From Orientallactaga sibirica (Eukaryota; Chordata; Mammalia; Rodentia; Dipodidae), in the NCBI GenBank assembly GCA_036365145.1, contig JAEOAD010002231.1, positions 3,761,501-3,825,500 on the forward strand: 64,000 nucleotides of DNA, read 5' to 3'. Under the pieces are notes generated by a model that made no database searches, was not told where the DNA came from, and saw nothing but the letters and a program-made list of their open reading frames with translations. The translations under genes and the position numbers were made by a program. This document shows, one piece after another, positions 45,817 to 57,074 of the stretch. The stretch's first letter is position 1; every line of letters begins with the position of its first letter.

Positions 45817-46266
45817 GAAAGACCATCTAATTTCTAAGCCAGGTAAAGTTGGAATGGGGAAGTACGTGTAAACACTTTTGAAGTCAAAGCAATTTTCATG
45901 CCAGCTAAACTCACAATTTCTACAGAATAACCCTAGAGAAACGCTGCTTTGGTAAGGGGGTGGTGTGTGTTTGTGGCGGGGGGGTAACATAAGTAAATGA
46001 CCCACAATGCAACGAGTCCTTTAAAGTAGCTACATAGTGTCCAATCAGAAAGGTCCACAAAGAAAAGGAGACGTGAAGCTTTTCAAAATAATAAAAGTTA
46101 AAGCACGCTCCATGGAGGTGTTGTAAGTACACGAAACAGCAAAGCCCCTGGCAAACCCGTTCGTCTGCAAGCTGCTGGGCTCCTGCAAGCCCAGGGGAAG
46201 CCCGGAGGTTTGGAGCGCGGAAATCTGCGGAAGAAGTCAACCTGCGAAGGGGCGCGAAGCCCTCAC

Positions 46267-46545
46267 CTGCAGAAGCTGAGGCCACAAAGTCTGGGCGAAT
46301 TCGGGGCAAGAGACGTGATTTCGAGCCGCTCCGCTCACGCCAGAGGTGCACAGGGCTGTCTTGGGGTCGGTGGCCCGAGCGCCCTCCTTTCCGGGTCGCA
46401 GGGCCGTAGACAGGCAGGGAAGGTGCGGGAGCGGCTCGGATCGTGGCCTGCGCCTTCCGCCCAGCTTCCCGGACCCTTGCTGGGCGCCGCCGGCAGAACG
46501 CTCGCCTCGGTGAGACCAGCGGGCAGTCCGTCATTCATAATCCGG
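46267..46545 (-). other. GSTCD: GSTCD non-coding exon 1
   Basis: The donor is read on the minus strand as TTCTGCAG|GTGAGG, with the last exon base at 46267. The 5' end is an estimate from the promoter position. A 67-codon upstream frame (46538-46335) would lie inside it if the transcript starts upstream, but nothing indicates that it is used. Confidence 0.75.
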
Positions 46546-46584
46546 CGGACCGGAAAGGCACGGCGACGTCACGTCCGGTTGTCT

Positions 46585-46702
46585 CCTCGTCAAACGTTCC
46601 CTCCGGACCCACGGCGGGAACGTTTGTTTCGTGGCTTGTGGAGCTGGCTCTGGCGGGGACCGGTTCGGAAGGGGCCAGCGGACGGAGCGGCGGGGCGGAG
46701 CG
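46585..46702 (+). other. INTS12: INTS12 non-coding exon 1
   Basis: The donor GCG|GTGAGT at 46703 follows a GC-rich stretch. The first INTS12 coding exon has only nine untranslated bases after its acceptor, so at least one upstream non-coding exon is required. The start position is an estimate. Confidence 0.7.
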
Positions 46703-47402
46703 GTGAGTGGTGACGAGTGACCCCGGCGCCCGTGGAGGCTCGCGACCCCGCCGGGGCTGCACGGGGGCTTGGTTTCCTCGCTCCATCAGGGCAGACCTCA
46801 TAATTTGCGGGCGGTTGCGTAGCCCAGGCTGACCGCTCCCGGCTCGGGGAGGGTGGGCTGTGCCTGCTCCCAGCATGTCGGTGGACTGAGGACACCGCCC
46901 CGGGGACTGGGTCCCGAGGACTGAGCCCACGGCCTGCGTCACAGAGTCCCGGCGACCTCCCTGTACAGACCCCGTAGCCCCGCCCGTCTTCTAGCGTCCT
47001 TCCTGGGACTTTGCCCTATGCGAGGCTGTCGGTGTGTTTTGTTTTAATCAAAGGATTCACACTCTTTATATAAGTGCCTCCTGTCACTTTTCAGCTTTTC
47101 TGTCTCCTGACTTGTTTTGGAAGCTAGGCTTTTAATTCCTGACCTGCGTTTGCAGACGTGACCCCTAAGGTATTTGTCATCCAGGGCCTAGAACTTTGGA
47201 AGGATGAAAAAGGCCCCAACTTTCTGAGGGTGTTTATGGAAACGAATGCAAAAGGTTGCAAAGGTACAAACAAGGAGGTTTTCCAGACCTGTAAAGAGAT
47301 GGTGACCCTATTGTTGCATTCTGCGTGACTAGTTTTCTTTAATATATTCTGCAGTAGAGACTGGCTTACTAGGGTGGAAAATGAAATCCAAGGGAAAGCA
47401 TA

Positions 47403-47572
47403 TATTTAATTTTATTTATTTGTAAGAAAGAGAGAGAGAGAATGGGGGTGCCAGGGCCTCCAGCCACTGCAAACGAACTGGACACATGTTCCACCTTGTA
47501 CATGTAGCTTTCATGGGTCTTGGGGAATCAAACCTGGGTCCTTTGGCTTTGCAGGCAAGTGCCTCTCCAGCC
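47403..47572 (-). mobile_element. B2-like SINE, head shortened
   Basis: TTTAT tail and GA run, 'ccagggcctccagccactgcaaacg', ending 'ggcaagtgcctctccagccc' with the 'taaccactaagccat' block deleted. Confidence 0.88.
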
Positions 47573-47654
47573 CTGAAAGACTATATTTATACAGGAATGC
47601 CAGTCTTAGTTTGGGGAGATAATAGAAGCCCTGAAAAATAACGTTTTAGCAAAA

Positions 47655-47800
47655 ATTTAGTTCAGTCATTCAATACATATTTATAAGGACCTTTTAAATT
47701 GCAAGCATTAAGGAAATAACAGTGTACCAAAAAAAGTTCTGCTTTCATGGAGATTATATTCTAGTGGGATTAATGAAGACAGGTGAAAGATTAGGAAGAG
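47655..47800 (-). mobile_element. LINE2 fragment
   Basis: 'tcattcaatacatatttataagg', 'aacagtgtaccaaaa' and 'catggagattatattctagtggg' match the L2 3' region in reverse. Confidence 0.7.
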
Positions 47801-47976
47801 AATATTGCAAATAAGAACATTGTTTAAGTTCCCGGCCATGCAATAGGAGGTTTTTTTGTTTTGATTTTTTTTGTATATTTATTGAGAAGAGTGTGGGTTA
47901 AATTTCTTCTATCCCTTTTACTGAAGAGACCTAGGTACTAATTTTAATTGTAAAGAAAGAAAGAACATTGCATTTT

Positions 47977-48109
47977 TTCTTTCAGAGTAAGGTCTCACTC
48001 TAGCCCAGGCTGACCTGGAATTCACTGTAGTCCCAGGCCGGCCTCAAACTCACAGTGATCCTCCTTCCTCTGCCAGTGCGGATGAAAGGTGTGTGCCACC
48101 ATGCCGAGC
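47977..48109 (-). mobile_element. B1-like SINE
   Basis: 'agagtaaggtctcactctagcccagg' runs to 'gtgtgccaccatgccgagc'. A perfect 16-bp TSD, aagaacattgcatttt, lies at 47961-47976 and 48110-48125. Confidence 0.95.
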
Positions 48110-48439
48110 AAGAACATTGCATTTTGATTTTATCACTTAATCTAATAATTCTGTAGCCATTATTTTAGTACTTTGCAAACTAGCAAAGAAATGGGCAAAA
48201 ACATGTATTTGAGGTTAAAATAGTTGGAAGAAAAAAAAGTATCTGCCCACATATCATAGTTGAAAACATAAGATGTGGATTACTGAAGAACAAGGTGGTA
48301 GCAGAACTAAAGTCGTGAGGACAGATATGGGGAAAGGAATGAGATGCACTAAGGAACGAATAGAGATAGAAGAAAATGGAAAAGGCTGCATGCAACAAAA
48401 CTCAAAGGAGGAGAGAGTTTTGTGAAAGTCAAAGTATCT

Positions 48440-48605
48440 ACCCTGCATTTACTTTGTCAGCATTACTGAATGTCTATTGCTTTCCAGGAACTCTGGTAGA
48501 CTTGTGGTTATAGCAGTAGAAAAAAACCAATCCAGTGCCTATCCTCAGGGAATTTTACATTTCTGTGAGAAAGAAAGACATAGTGTTCATTGAATAATCA
48601 TTGTG
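48440..48605 (-). mobile_element. LINE2 fragment
   Basis: 'tactgaatgtctattgctttccaggaactctgg', 'tatagcagtagaaaaaaacc' and 'cctcagggaattttacatttctgtgag' follow the reverse L2 pattern. Confidence 0.6.
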
Positions 48606-48695
48606 GGAAATATTACCAATAACACAGAATGCTTTAGGACCATGTGATGGTAAAACTTCTATTTTGTGGAGGAAATGTGCAGAAAAAAAAGATTT

Positions 48696-48841
48696 GGAGC
48701 TGGAGGGATGGCTTAGCGGCCAAGGCGTTTGCCTGCAAAGCCAAAGGACCCAGGTTTGATTCCACAGGACCCACATTAGCCAGATGCACAAGGGGGTGCA
48801 CGTGTCTGGAGTTTGTTTGCAGCAGCCAGAGGCCCTGGAGC

Positions 48842-48899
<58 letters not shown>

Positions 48900-48955
48900 C
48901 CTCTTTCTCTCTGTCAAATAAATAAATAGTAAAATATTTTTTAAAAGAAAAAAAC
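48696..48955 (+). mobile_element. B2-like SINE with long CT repeat
   Basis: 'gagctggagggatggcttagcgg', 'gcacaagggggtgcacgtg', an uninterrupted CT run at about 48845-48893, and an aaataaataaat tail. Frames in both strands here are repeat artefacts. Confidence 0.92.
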
Positions 48956-49004
48956 AGATTTGAAGGATGACTAAGAAGGGGGAAGACACATTTTATGTTA
49001 AAAC

Positions 49005-49205
49005 GGAGCTGTGGGTGGTTAAGGCACTTGCCAGTGAAGCCTAAGGACCCAGGTTCCATTCCCCAGCACCAACATAAGCCAGATGCACAAGGTAACACAT
49101 GCATTTGGAGTTCTTTTGCAATGGCTAGAGGCCCTGGTGCACCTATTCTCTCTCTCCCTCTCTTTCTGCTTCTTCCTTTCTCAAATAAATAAATAAAATA
49201 AACAT
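49005..49205 (+). mobile_element. B2-like SINE, head truncated
   Basis: It starts at 'gagctgtgggtggttaaggcac', lacking 'gagatggctta', and ends with (AAAT)n. Confidence 0.88.
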
Positions 49206-49381
49206 TAAAATGCTGCTGTAAGAAAGGGTATAATACATTAGAAGACTTGAAATAAGGAGTGTAACCTTAGATAAAGGTAATGTTTAAAACTGGTTAGGAG
49301 AAAATAGAGTCCCAGTAGCTCCATTATAAACATATTCATAGGATGCCTTAGGAAAATAGCCAAGTTACAATGGCATCATGG

Positions 49382-49572
49382 GGGCTGGAGAGATGGCTTA
49401 GCTGTTAAACGCTTGCCTATGGAGCCTAAGGAGAGAGGCGATTCTCCACGATGTAAGCCAGATGCACAAAGCAAGTGGCTGGAAAACCTGCACCCATTCT
49501 CTCTCTCTCTCTACCTGCCTATTTCTGTATCTCTCTCTCTCAAATAAATAAAAAAAAAAAAATTTAAAAAAA
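49382..49572 (+). mobile_element. B2-like SINE, shortened body
   Basis: 'ggctggagagatggcttagctg' opens it and an A-rich tail ends it. A perfect 13-bp TSD, aatggcatcatgg, lies at 49369-49381 and 49573-49585. Confidence 0.94.
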
Positions 49573-51314
49573 AATGGCATCATGGAAGAGAGGCATCAAT
49601 GGAAGACAAGCAAGGTGAAAACTTGATCAAGTTGTCCAGAGCAGTTCTCAACCAATAGATGAATGGGATTTCCTGTGTGACTTAAGAAATAAAGTTTTTC
49701 TTTCTGTAGATTTAGAAGTGGAAAAAAAGAGTTTACATTTCTATCATGTTTCCAGAAAATGCTTGGACATTCAGAGTAAACATACTTGGGGGGAAAAAGC
49801 TATAGCTGCGATAAGAAAATCCCCAAGCCTAACTCTGAGAATCCTATTTTTGTTTTTTCAGGGTAGGGTCTCTCACTAGCCCACAACTCACTTCAAGGTC
49901 TCCATTTTATTAGTATTGACAATTTCTGTAACTTAGGGTACCTTATCTGTAAACATTTCACTTGAGGTTTCAGAAATATGTAGCAATACTTTGCTTCCAT
50001 TTTTTAGCAAAGGAATTTAATATTGTGCTTCTTCTAATGCATTATAAAGATTGGTCTAAGTTTTAGTTTTTTATTACTAACCAATAAAAGGATTGCTCTG
50101 CAGAAATAAACTAATATATATAAAATTAGATCAATAGTGGAAATTGTATAGGGGAATCTTTTTTCCTAGGTATTAATATATGATGTGCAACTTCATGAGT
50201 AAATTTTAAAATTAACCTTTAAAAGTCTATCATTTTGTATAGATGATAATATGTTATATAATTTAAAGTGGTGATAGAGCCAACTTTTACATTTTGTTGA
50301 ACACTTACTAATAAACCTGTTTGAGATATGGTTACATTTTCATTCCAGAGTTGGCCTGCAGACTCCTTTGCATAGGTGATTCAGAGTACATAGAGCACAG
50401 AACTGAGTAAGATTTTGGATAAGTAGATAGTGGATAACTTCTTGGGAATGGAAAAATAACCTAGAGGAGTGTGTGTCCTATCAAGCTTGGAGGTATGAGG
50501 CAGAGAGTAGACAGCAGGAATAAATTTTCAGCCTGAACTTTCAACCTACAGCAAGTTTTAATGGCATTATAAGCCCCTAAAAATGAGAGGTTACTGTGGA
50601 ATTTCAGATAGATCCTTAAATATAGCCATGTAAGTGTGCTGTGTTATTATGATATTAACCTCAAAAATAAAAGAGGATTTCAAGTATACAGATCAAAAGA
50701 TTGAACACAAAGAATACATTTTTATTTTAATAATTCCTTGTCTGGAGAAGAATTTGAAAAAGTGACAATCGGGACTAGAACCACTTGATAACAGTAGTAC
50801 TAACTGAAAGCATAGCTTTTTAATGCTTAAGAATAAACTTGCATAAACTTTGATGTATGGCTTCAGTTGTCTATTTTTTGAGCTCCTTAGGACAGAGACC
50901 ATAAAAGTCCACTAGAATCTGTGTAGTAGATATGGAGTTATCGTTCAGAGACCTTTTCTTTTTAGATAGGTTAATACATGAGCTACCACACTTTAAATAT
51001 GATGTAATAAAGCTATTACTGTATTTTCTGAGATATTAAAAATTGGAGCAGAGGACTAAGGAGACTTTAAAAAAAAGAGTCATAGAAGTTTCAGCGGTGA
51101 CAATGCACCCCTTAGCCATTCTCCTGTTACCCTACCCCTCCCCACGCACATACATGCAAAAGAAACATTATATGGTGGAAATAAGGTTTGAGTTATGTAG
51201 TAAACTTGATCTAAACATAATCATGTTCCTGTGTACCAAAAACTGTATTATTAGAAATAACTCTGAAAGGGCACTGTGGTTGGGAGGAGTCTGTATGTAT
51301 TTAAAGATTTACTA

Positions 51315-51425
51315 TTGAGTATGGTGGTAGACACCAGCAAATCCAGCACTGAGGAGGTGGAGACAAGACAATCATTACTTGGAGACTAGCCTAAGCTACA
51401 TAGGGCAACCATGTCTCAAAAAGAA
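51315..51425 (+). mobile_element. Old B1-like relic
   Basis: 'gagtatggtggtagacaccagcaaatccagcactgaggagg' and '...gcaaccatgtctcaaaaag'. Confidence 0.6.
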
Positions 51426-51534
51426 AAAATCATGATGTGGATACAAAATATAGGGATAACACTGGTTGTCCCAGGGAGAGGAGGGCTGGATAAGTCATTA
51501 TCATTACTTTTCTATGTAATGACATTTTAGATTT

Positions 51535-51770
51535 TATATATATATATATATGTATGTATATAATTATTTTTATTTTGAGAAAGAGAATGGGCACACCAGG
51601 ACCGTCAGCCTGCTGCAAACAAACTCCAGACACGTGCACCCCTTTGTGTGTATGTCTAACATTGCATGCTGCATCACTGTGTGTCTGGCTACGTGGGACC
51701 TGGAGATTTGAACATAAGTTCTTAGGCTTCCCAGGCAAGCGCCTTAACCACTAAGCCATCTCTCCAGCCC
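51535..51770 (-). mobile_element. B2-like SINE, long form, decayed
   Basis: TA-repeat tail, 'gcgccttaaccactaagccatctctccagccc' end, and the long-form middle with 'cacccctttgtgtg' in place of the CTCF-like core. Confidence 0.88.
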
Positions 51771-51905
51771 ATAGATACTTTAAATTTTGTGTCATTGCAC
51801 AAAGTAGATCCATTACAAAGAACAAACTAGAGAAAACTTTGGTATTTATAATTACACATTGTCTCTAAATTAATTCCCCCTCTTTTATTATTTTTTTTCC
51901 TGTAG

Positions 51906-51914
51906 GTGTTTGCA
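51906..51914 (+). other. INTS12: INTS12 5'-UTR part of exon 2
   Basis: The acceptor 'tttttttcctgtag' is followed by nine bases and a start codon with G at -3 and G at +4, a strong context. Confidence 0.88.
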
Positions 51915-52070
51915 ATGGCTGCCACTGTGAACTTAGAACTTGATCCCATTTTTCTGAAGGCACTAGGCTTCTTACATTCAAAGAGTAAAGATTCTGCGGA
52001 AAAACTAAAAGCACTACTTGATGAGTCTTTGGCTCGGGGCATTGATTCAAGTTATCGTCCAACTCAGAAG
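51915..52070 (+). CDS. INTS12: INTS12 first coding exon with start codon
   Basis: It codes [20 protein letters not shown] and continues to DSSYRPTQK, 52 codons, ending phase 0 at AAG|GTATTT. The N-terminal part (residues about 1-45) is predicted helical. In INTS12 of other animals this N-terminal microdomain binds INTS1 and is enough for snRNA processing. The start choice is supported by the strong Kozak context and by the acceptor only nine bases upstream. Confidence 0.97.
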
Positions 52071-52379
52071 GTATTTATGTGAATAAAAAGCTTAGAAGGA
52101 ATTTTATATTATATGTAGTATTACAGTGTTTAGACCACCTCAACACAATCTCTGTAAAAATAATCTTTCCTTGTAACACAAAAAACTATATTTTTTAATA
52201 TTTTTATTTTATTTTAATTTTTTGCTTCACTCAAGCTGTCATAGAACTACACAGAAAAGTTTGTTTGATCTGAATAGTGTACTATTCTACTTGAACTTTG
52301 CAATTAAAAATGTTTTATTCTCATTTTATTGCCTGTGATTAAAGGTTATATTCTATTTTGTGGGAACATTAAGTTTGTC

Positions 52380-52582
52380 TTTTATTTTATTTTATTTTAT
52401 TTTATTTTATTTTATTTTATTTTAATTTTATTTGTTGGTTTTTCTAGATAGGATTTCATTGTAGTCCAGGCTGACCTATACTTCACTATGTAGTCTAAGG
52501 GTGACCTTGAACTCATGGCAATCCTCCTACCTTTGCTTCCCAAGTACTGCGATTAAAGGTGTGTGCCACCACGCCTGGCTGA
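52380..52582 (-). mobile_element. B1-like SINE with (TTTTA)n tail
   Basis: A ten-unit TTTTA run is followed by 'ggtttttctagataggatttcattg' and ends 'gtgtgccaccacgcctggc'. Confidence 0.9.
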
Positions 52583-52626
52583 AGTTTACATTTTAATTTC
52601 CAGTTCTTGTTTTCTTTACTGACAAG

Positions 52627-52823
52627 TTTTTAAAATTTAATTTATTTATTTATTAGATAGAGAGAGGGAAAGATAGAGTGAGAATGGGCACACCAGGGCC
52701 TCTAGCAACTCCAGATGCATGTGCCACCATGTGCATCTGGCTTACATGGGACTTGGAGAATCAAACTGGGGTCCTTAGGCTTCACAGGCATGCACCTTAA
52801 CCAGTAAGCCATCTTTCCAGCCC
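52627..52823 (-). mobile_element. B2-like SINE
   Basis: TTTA tail and GA run, ending 'ccagtaagccatctttccagccc'. Confidence 0.9.
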
Positions 52824-52837
52824 ATTGTAGATGTTTT

Positions 52838-52845
52838 TATTTAAC

Positions 52846-52900
<55 letters not shown>

Positions 52901-53138
52901 TTTGAGACAGAGAGAGGGAAAGAGAGTATTGACAATTTTAAAAAATATTTGTATTTATTTCAAAGCAGAGATAGAAGAGAGACAGAATAGGCATACCAGG
53001 GTCTCCCAGCCACTGCAAACAAACTCCAGATGCATGCACCACTGTGCATCTGGCTTGGCATGGGTACTGGGGAATCAAACCCATGTCATTAGACTTTGCA
53101 GGCAAGTTCCTAACTGCTAAGCTATTTCTCTAGCCCCT
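52838..53138 (-). mobile_element. B2-like SINE with long (TTTA)n and a second tail
   Basis: A (TTTA)n microsatellite at about 52843-52903, with the start of a GA run, is followed at 52945 by a second tail and a full reverse body ending 'gctaagctatttctctagcccc'. This suggests one SINE inserted into the tail of another. Confidence 0.8.
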
Positions 53139-53139
53139 A

Positions 53140-53590
53140 ACAACTTTTTTAAAATCGTTCTGCATGCATAAAATATATCTTGACCATAATTTCTTCCTGT
53201 TACCTTCTCTTGTTCTCCTTTTCCTATCCCCCTTACACTGACCCTTTTCTTCTTTTTCAGTAATCCCTCTTGTTTTGGGAGTGTGGGGTTTTTTTTCCCC
53301 CACCCTTCTCTATCATCCCTGATGTAATGCTGATGGAGCCTGATATTGTGCCAGTCTTGTATAGGTAATGACTGCTACTGTGAGGTCGCATATGCAGTAG
53401 CTACTTCGTGTCTACAAGACAGCATTCCAAAACACTCCTCCCCATCCTCTGGCTCTATGTTCTTTCTGACCCCCTTCCTGAAGTGTTCCTGAGCGTGAAG
53501 AACATGAGAGATGTCTCATTGAGTGCAGAGCCTACAACACTTACTTATTCTCAGCACAAATGAGTTTTGGGTCTCAAATTTACAGTTCTT
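53140..53590. mobile_element. Rodent L1-like fragment
   Basis: 'catccctgatgtaatgctgatgg', 'ttgtataggtaatgactgctac' and 'cattccaaaacactcctccc' parallel 56325-56530 ('catccctgacagaatgttgatgg'...), so both belong to one repeat. Confidence 0.6.
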
Positions 53591-53667
53591 TTATTTTTTT
53601 AACCTGCTGAATGTAACACAACTTCTAATTATTCTCTAATGTTTTTAAGGATAAAAAAAAATAAGTA

Positions 53668-53865
53668 GGGGCTGGATGGCTTAGTGGTTCAGGTGCTGCC
53701 TGAGAAGCCTAAGGATCCAGCTTCAATTCTCCAGGTCCCATGTAAGCCAGATGCACAAAGTGGCACATACATCTGGAGTTAGTTTGCAGTGGCTAGAAGC
53801 CCTGGCACACCCATTCTCTCTCTCTCCCTCTTCTCTCTCTCTAACAAATAAATAAGATAATAAAA
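53668..53865 (+). mobile_element. B2-like SINE
   Basis: 'ggggctggatggcttagtgg' with 'gagatg' deleted, ending in CT runs and an aaataaataag tail. ataagta flanks it. Confidence 0.9.
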
Positions 53866-54883
53866 ATAAGTAACAAGGTTATTCTTTCAATAAGCTAAAT
53901 CAACTATGGATAGGATGATTTAAGGGAAAAGGGATATAGATGAAGTCAGAACCATGTAATGCCACTTTTAATAATAATAAAACACTGAGTGGCAGCTTTA
54001 GTGATGATAATGTGTGTTTTGGAGCCAGAAAAACCTTTTTGAAATCCTAGCATACCTCTTAATATAGGATAAAATATCTTGAACATTAACTGAGTAAAAT
54101 AAATTTAAATCATGATGATGATCCTTTGAGATTTGTATTGTTATTTTTCTCATTTTAAAATAAGGCAACTAACATACATAGTAACTTCATTTTGCCTACC
54201 TTGTATGAGTTTATTGGCAAAATAAAGTGATAAGAACTATTTTCCAAGGTTTTTAGAAATTAAAGTCTTTAAATCACCCGGAGTAACATATTTGGTATAT
54301 AATGGATTGTGAATGAATCACATGCTTATTGTGGTTCTAATACCCACTAGTTCTAGTCCTGAGATTCCAAGTTGCTCAGGACTGGAGACTGAGATACTAA
54401 ACGGAGAAGACAGAACGATATGATTTGCTCATTCTAATCAGAATCTGAAGTGCAAGGCTCACCTACAACCCAGGCTCAGGGCCCAAGGTTTTCTAGGATC
54501 TATACCTGCAAGAGCATAACTACAAAGAGCCCCAATGAAGAAGTGGGCGGATGATGGATATGTTCACTGTTGATTGCAGTGGTGGTGTCATAGTCATGTA
54601 CACATATCCAGAACCTAATACATGACCGTGGTTTGTGTCAATTATTTCTCAGTAAAGCCTGTTTAGGGAAGGACGTTACATTGGTCATAACATAATATTT
54701 TAGTTTTTAACAGAAAATTGTTAGCCTTATTTTATTTATTTACTTATTATTTGGGCTATTGGAGATTGAACCTAGAGTCTTGTACATGCTAGGCAATTAC
54801 TTTATCACTGTTCTGTTTTCAGTGTTTTGCATGATCTTACTCTGAATAATTAAGGTTTCTTATCTTTTTATTTTACTCTTTAG

Positions 54884-55036
54884 GATGTGGAACCACCCAA
54901 AATTTCAAGTGTAAAATCTATTTCTATTAAACCAGAGCCCAAAACATCAGCTGGTCTTCCTTCTGGCAATAATAATGGCAAAGTCCTGACAGCTGAAAAG
55001 ATAAAGAAGGAAGCTGAGAAGAGACCTGCTGATAAA
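54884..55036 (+). CDS. INTS12: INTS12 second coding exon
   Basis: The acceptor '...ttttactctttag' is followed by GATGTGGAACCA. The 153-nt exon codes [20 protein letters not shown] to EAEKRPADK (residues 53-103), phase 0 at both ends, with a GTAAGG donor. It is Lys/Glu/Pro/Ser-rich and probably disordered between the N-terminal helices and the PHD finger. It contains IKPEP, which resembles a sumoylation consensus (psi-K-x-E with P between); this is an observation only. Confidence 0.97.
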
Positions 55037-55539
55037 GTAAGGCCCTGTTTTAACTAAATGTATATGAAAATAAATCAGTTATTCCATAGGCAAAAAGAAA
55101 TGCTTTATCTCTACTTTCATATAATAGTAGTCGTAAAGATCACTCAGTAAATACATGTAATGAATAAAATTAAAAATTCTTTAACCATTTACTGAGATTA
55201 TTGTCCACAAATTTGAGCCTTAGGATGTAGTAATATAAAATTCTATAACCCTTTGTGGAGTGGTTGGTGAGAAGTCTAAAATAGAGAGAAAAGAAAAAAA
55301 ATGAAGGTAACTAAGCATGAACTTTGTTACCTGATGACAAGCACCTTAAGAGGACCACCAATAATTCCTGGAGTATATATTTTGCATAATTTTTGTAAAT
55401 AGTAATTAAAATTTTAGCAGCTCATAAAAAATGCACTGAAAATATGTTTGACTGGTCTTGCCCTCAAGGTAAAGTTATTACCCACTATGTATGCTTTTAG
55501 TAAATAACGGCTATATTCATAAGCTATACTTTTTTGTGT

Positions 55540-55970
55540 GTGTTTTTAAATTTACACCAATGGTACCATACTGTGTATATATGTTGCTTGGTTACTTTGT
55601 TCACTCAACAGTTTGCTTTTGAAATTTATGTTGATGCATATAGTCTATATACCTAGGACTTTTTTAGTTTTATAATATTCATTTTATGAATGAACCAGTT
55701 TACCAGTTACTCTACTAGTAAGCATTTTGGTAATTTCTTTTTTTTTTCTTTAGTACATTGCAGCTTCATTTAACTCTTTTATATATTTCTGTAAGCATGT
55801 TTATAATTTTTATAAGTAAACATCAGAAAACGTCTATATATTCAACATTACTAGACATAAGCAAATTGCTGTGCTGATTTATACTCCTACCAGCAACCTG
55901 TAAATTTCTAAATTCTTTACATCTTATTATGCTATCTGCTAATTCAATAAGCTTATTGATGATATATTTA
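55540..55970. mobile_element. L1M-type 3' region relic
   Basis: 'actttgttcactcaacagtttg', 'attcattttatgaatgaaccag' and 'gctgatttatactcctaccagcaacctg' resemble the relics at 13500 and 21440. Confidence 0.55.
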
Positions 55971-55984
55971 TCTTTTTAAATTTA

Positions 55985-56870
55985 TTGATAATTTTTATAC
56001 ATGTACATTTGTATTTTGGTCATATTTACCTTACATTACCTTTTCTGGTTCCCCTTCACCCTCTCCTGCCAAGCCCCTTTTCCCTTTCTATATTCCCCAT
56101 TATTCCATTTCTACGTTGATTTTTTGTTGTTGTTGGTTTTGATGATATACTTACTTAGACTTGTTTGCATGAACATGGCTGGGTACAGGGTGGTGGTAAG
56201 TATTTACTGGAGCATGAGCAATTTACCAGTGGCTGCAACGCTCAAAAAAATGTCTTCCCTTACCCCAGCAACCACTAACTGCCGATAATTCCTCAGGGAG
56301 GAGTAGGGATCTCATGAGCTCCTCCACCATCCCTGACAGAATGTTGATGGGCCAGTGTTGTACAGGTAACCATGGCCACCATGAGCTCATGAATGCAACA
56401 GCCATGTCATGGCCAGAACACAGTGTTCCATCCTCCAGCTCTTGTATTCTTTCTGTCTCCCCCTTTTTGCAATGTTTCCAGAACCTTGGAGAGGATGATA
56501 TAGAGTCCCATTTAGTGTTGACCTATTAACAGTCACTTATTCTCACCACTGTACCAAGTTTTAAGTCACCTCAGTAGTTGGTGCCAACTGCAAAAAGAAG
56601 ATTCTCTGACCCAAGCTAGAACACTATTAGTCTGTGAACATAAGCATAAATATTTACAGGACAATTTAATGGACATAGCATTTTCATTCAGCTAAGAACA
56701 GTAATGGCTTTCCTCCTAGGACTGTTGACTTTCCCAGACACAAGCTTTTGTATTGATTTTCAAGACTAAGTGTGAATTCTGTCCCTTGGAGTGAGCTTCA
56801 GATCCAACCATAAAACAGTTGGTCACCCTCATAACTATAATGACAATATCTTAGTAGATTTAGGATTAGC
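55985..56870. mobile_element. Rodent L1-like fragment
   Basis: 'ccttttctggttccccttcacc', 'ccagtgttgtacaggtaacc', 'gcaaaaagaagattctctgacccaagc' and 'gaattctgtcccttggagtg' resemble a rodent L1 segment. It shares its middle with 53320-53560. Short frames inside are not genes. Confidence 0.6.
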
Positions 56871-57074
56871 TTTTTGAGGCAATTATGGCAATATGTTAAA
56901 TATGCATAGAAAGGTAGCTCTTATCTACCTTTTCAGTGTAGGTAAATACTAATAGTTCATAATGTAGAATTGAATAAAATAGCCACATTAGTAATAGGTT
57001 TCTTAAGTAAAAACATTTATTGTGTTGGGGGAAGGAGACAATGTAAGTCAACCCATTGAACTTAATTTTTTTTA

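Larger units (their letters stand above)
40287..46266 (-). other. GSTCD: GSTCD intron 1
   Basis: A 6-kb intron with an old L2, several SINEs and poly-purine/poly-A tracts. 41900-42755 and 42912-43790 have no recognised element apart from an A run near 42628 and one near 43700. Confidence 0.88.
1..46550 (-). other. GSTCD: GSTCD gene, 5' part (open at left edge)
   Basis: Gene-level entry for the minus-strand transcription unit. A non-coding first exon in the CpG island (donor at 46267) is followed by four coding exons that join in one frame: 140, 154 and 84 codons, then 31 codons plus one base. The translated exons match what I know of GSTCD, a soluble protein with a GST C-terminal-like helical domain followed by a Rossmann methyltransferase-like domain. 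The methyltransferase-like half, which starts soon after the last exon seen here, was looked for between 1 and 18600 and not found, so the remaining exons lie off the left edge. The neighbour INTS12 is divergent and shares the promoter. In humans this pair sits at 4q24, a lung-function association locus. Molecular function of GSTCD is not established. Confidence 0.93.
46200..46760. promoter_or_regulatory. CpG-island bidirectional promoter of GSTCD and INTS12
   Basis: This is the only extended GC- and CpG-rich stretch in an otherwise AT-rich window. It lies between two divergent first exons whose donors are only 435 bp apart. It has an ETS-type 'accggaaag' at about 46549, a CRE-like GACGTCAC at 46565-46572 and a second inverted ETS-like 'gtccggttg' nearby. 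No TATA box is seen between them. Start sites are probably at about 46540-46600. Both genes are likely broadly expressed from it. Confidence 0.85.
46703..51905 (+). other. INTS12: INTS12 intron 1
   Basis: A 5.2-kb intron with SINEs and L2 fragments. 46760-47400 grades from GC-rich into unique sequence. 49590-51310 has no recognised element except a partial B1 near 49855. Confidence 0.85.
52071..54883 (+). other. INTS12: INTS12 intron 2
   Basis: A 2.8-kb intron with a B1, four B2-like SINEs, an L1-like fragment and simple repeats. 53880-54880 is mostly unassigned; 54125-54190 has a weak MIR-like 'ttttctcattttaaaataaggcaact' phrase. Confidence 0.9.

Noticed and set aside
45920..46534. 204-codon open frame on the minus strand, the longest in the window
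   Set aside because: It runs through the CpG island across GSTCD exon 1, its GTGAGG donor and intron 1. The Arg/Pro/Ala-rich composition is what GC-rich DNA gives by chance, and it matches no family I know.
46210..46713. Plus-strand and overlapping minus-strand frames of 67-167 codons in the CpG island
   Set aside because: Several overlapping frames on both strands coincide with CpG content and cross the INTS12 exon 1 donor. No start context or protein similarity supports them.
48555..49104. 144- and 156-codon minus-strand frames
   Set aside because: They read through two B2-like SINEs and a CT/GA repeat (poly Arg-Glu), a common repeat artefact.
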